A DNA stretch of 6,249 bases, from the NCBI GenBank assembly GCA_937990205.1, contig CALKRO010000076.1:1-6249 (forward strand). The letters run 5' to 3'. Position numbers and translations under genes: made by a program. Positions 4,964-6,249 of this stretch are shown here, piece by piece (within the stretch, counting starts at the first letter, position 1; each line of letters starts with the position of its first letter). Under the pieces are notes generated by a model. It saw only the letters and a list, made by a program, of their open reading frames with translations, had not been told where the DNA came from and searched no databases. This DNA is from an uncultured Candidatus Saccharibacteria bacterium. GTDB taxonomy: Bacteria; Patescibacteriota; Saccharimonadia; Saccharimonadales; Saccharimonadaceae.

Positions 4964-6249
4964 TGTTGAAAAATGCATTTTTATATGTAACGCGTAAAAA
5001 GTTAAAAAGTTTGGTGATTTTTTTGGTAGTACTTACAATGTCGAGTTTGGGGATGATAAGTCTTTCGATTCAGGATGCGACAAGTAAGGCGGCTAAGGAG
5101 GCTTTTTCGGGAGTAACTAATAGTTTTTCAATGGAGATTAATCGCCAGGTGAATCAGGGTACGCCGAGGGGTGGGGGTAATGTGAAGGGAATCGATATTA
5201 AAAAAATTTCTGAATCGCCGGAAATTGAATATACGGTGAAAAGAATTAATAGTGTGGCGGATTTGGTGGGTAAAGATATTATCGAGACACCAGAAACGTT
5301 ACGCGGAATGTCGGCGGAACGAGCGAAAAATTTTAAGCGCACGGTGATGCTGACCGGAGTGAATGATTCAGCCAGGGAAACTAAATTTGTTTCGGGAGCC
5401 TATAAATTGGTTTCGGGAGAGCATCTAAAAAATGAGGATAAAAATCAGATTTTGATGCACGAAGATTTGGCAAAGAAAAATAATTTAAAAGTGGGGGATA
5501 AGATTAAGATTAAATCGAATCTTTTTGATGCGGATAATGAAAAGGCGGCAAATGAAACTGTAGAAGTAGTAATCAAGGGGTTATTTACCGGGAAAAATAC
5601 GGGGGGAGTGACGGCGGCTCAGGAACTTTATGAAAATACTTTAGTGACGGACGTTTCTACGGCGGCAAAAGTTTATGGTAATGACGAAGATACGGCGGTG
5701 TATCAGGATGCAACATTTTTCGTGAAGGGCGAGAAGAATCTTGATCAAGTGATGGCTGCGGTGAAGAAATTAGATGTGAATTGGCGCGAGTATAATTTGA
5801 TAAAAAGTGCCTCAAACTATCCAGCTTTAGAACAATCGATTTCGGGAATGTATGGGGTGGCTAACCAAATGTTTTTCGGTTCATTAATTTTTGCGGGAAT
5901 TGTAGTCGCTCTAGTTTTGCTACTTTGGATGAACGCGAGAAAAAAGGAAATTGCAATTTTACTAGCGTTAGGTTTGGAAAAGGGGCAAATTTTCGGACAG
6001 TTCGTGATGGAGCTTTTGATGGTGAGCCTGCCGGCGTTTATAGGGGCTTATGTCTTGGCAGAAAAATTTGCGAAAATAATGGGAAATGATATTTTAAAAA
6101 ATGTCACAACTGGGGTGACAAAACAAATGGCGAAACAGGCTGGGACGACGCAGTTGGGTGGGGGCGCAGAAATGGAAGGTTTTACCAAAACGCTTTCAGG
6201 GATTGATGCGCAGATGACGATTAACGCGGTAGTGATAACAGTGATTTTC
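4963..6249 (+). CDS. FtsX/MacB-type ABC transporter permease (Vex3-like), cut by the right edge
   Basis: The frame gives 429 residues with no stop to the window end. ATG 4963 overlaps the TAA of the ATPase gene (TAATG), with a distant AAGGA about 10 nt upstream, so translation is probably coupled. TM1 is at about 16-36, TM2 at 303-322 and TM3 at 345-366; TM4 begins near 419 and is incomplete, so a few tens of residues are probably missing. The extracytoplasmic domain (37-302) contains [27 protein letters not shown] and [20 protein letters not shown]. The FtsX region is at 325-358 ([20 protein letters not shown]). It is paralogous to the first permease of the operon, for example around LVHEALAKKN and GQFILELILISLP. 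From memory the sequence looks close to pneumococcal Vex3; I could not test this. The substrate is unknown. Confidence 0.9.
   Translation, partial: MLKNAFLYVTRKKLKSLVIFLVVLTMSSLGMISLSIQDATSKAAKEAFSGVTNSFSMEINRQVNQGTPRGGGNVKGIDIKKISESPEIEYTVKRINSVADLVGKDIIETPETLRGMSAERAKNFKRTVMLTGVNDSARETKFVSGAYKLVSGEHLKNEDKNQILMHEDLAKKNNLKVGDKIKIKSNLFDADNEKAANETVEVVIKGLFTGKNTGGVTAAQELYENTLVTDVSTAAKVYGNDEDTAVYQDATFFVKGEKNLDQVMAAVKKLDVNWREYNLIKSASNYPALEQSISGMYGVANQMFFGSLIFAGIVVALVLLLWMNARKKEIAILLALGLEKGQIFGQFVMELLMVSLPAFIGAYVLAEKFAKIMGNDILKNVTTGVTKQMAKQAGTTQLGGGAEMEGFTKTLSGIDAQMTINAVVITVIF

Noticed and set aside
1..6249. CRISPR array, insertion sequence, toxin-antitoxin or defence locus
   Set aside because: No spaced direct repeats, transposase motifs, or small paired genes of those types are visible.

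Overview
The window looks like a piece of a small-genome, AT-rich bacterial chromosome, most likely of the Candidate Phyla Radiation (Patescibacteria), with Saccharibacteria (TM7) as the best guess. This rests on the gene set (a bacterial PH-domain membrane protein beside a SurA-like foldase, a short MBL-fold hydrolase, a Vex-type ABC exporter), tightly packed genes, single isolated tRNA genes, and a codon style rich in TTG, GTG, GCG and GGG. The lineage is an inference from style and not proven. The standard genetic code applies: all long reading frames are intact with TGA read as stop, so the UGA=Gly code of Absconditabacteria and Gracilibacteria is not used here.

Layout: (1) bases 3-128 are the 3' end of an unrecognised plus-strand gene. 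(2) An extended -10 promoter (220-228) drives tRNA-Arg(CCT) at 237-312. Only 7 nt later comes a gene for a two-TM bPH2-domain protein (320-799), followed after 3 nt by a gene for a membrane-anchored SurA/parvulin-like foldase (803-1918). A strong intrinsic terminator (1936-1965) closes this unit. (3) A stand-alone RNase Z/PhnP-like metallo-hydrolase gene (2048-2764) has a consensus ribosome-binding site and its own terminator (2771-2795). (4) A structured intergenic stretch carries two further hairpins (2819-2847 and 2855-2898), then tRNA-Gly(CCC) on the minus strand (2973-2899), which converges on the hydrolase gene. (5) From 3087 to the right edge lies a permease-ATPase-permease operon (3087-4328, 4337-4963, 4963 to beyond 6249). 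Its order and sequences resemble the pneumococcal vex1-vex2-vex3 transporter; the last gene is cut by the window edge.

How the genes fit together: the bPH2 protein and the foldase are probably one envelope module, both membrane-anchored and co-transcribed with the tRNA. The ABC operon is translationally coupled throughout (SD overlapping a stop codon, then a TAATG overlap), as expected for one complex with two FtsX/MacB-type permeases and one ATPase. The most unusual points are the bPH2 gene starting almost at the tRNA 3' end with no ribosome-binding site, departures from consensus in the T-arms of both tRNAs, the hydrolase with the RNase Z ligand set but no tRNA-gripping arm, and the long hairpin abutting the tRNA-Gly CCA end. 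I see no mobile element, CRISPR array or clearly novel defence system.
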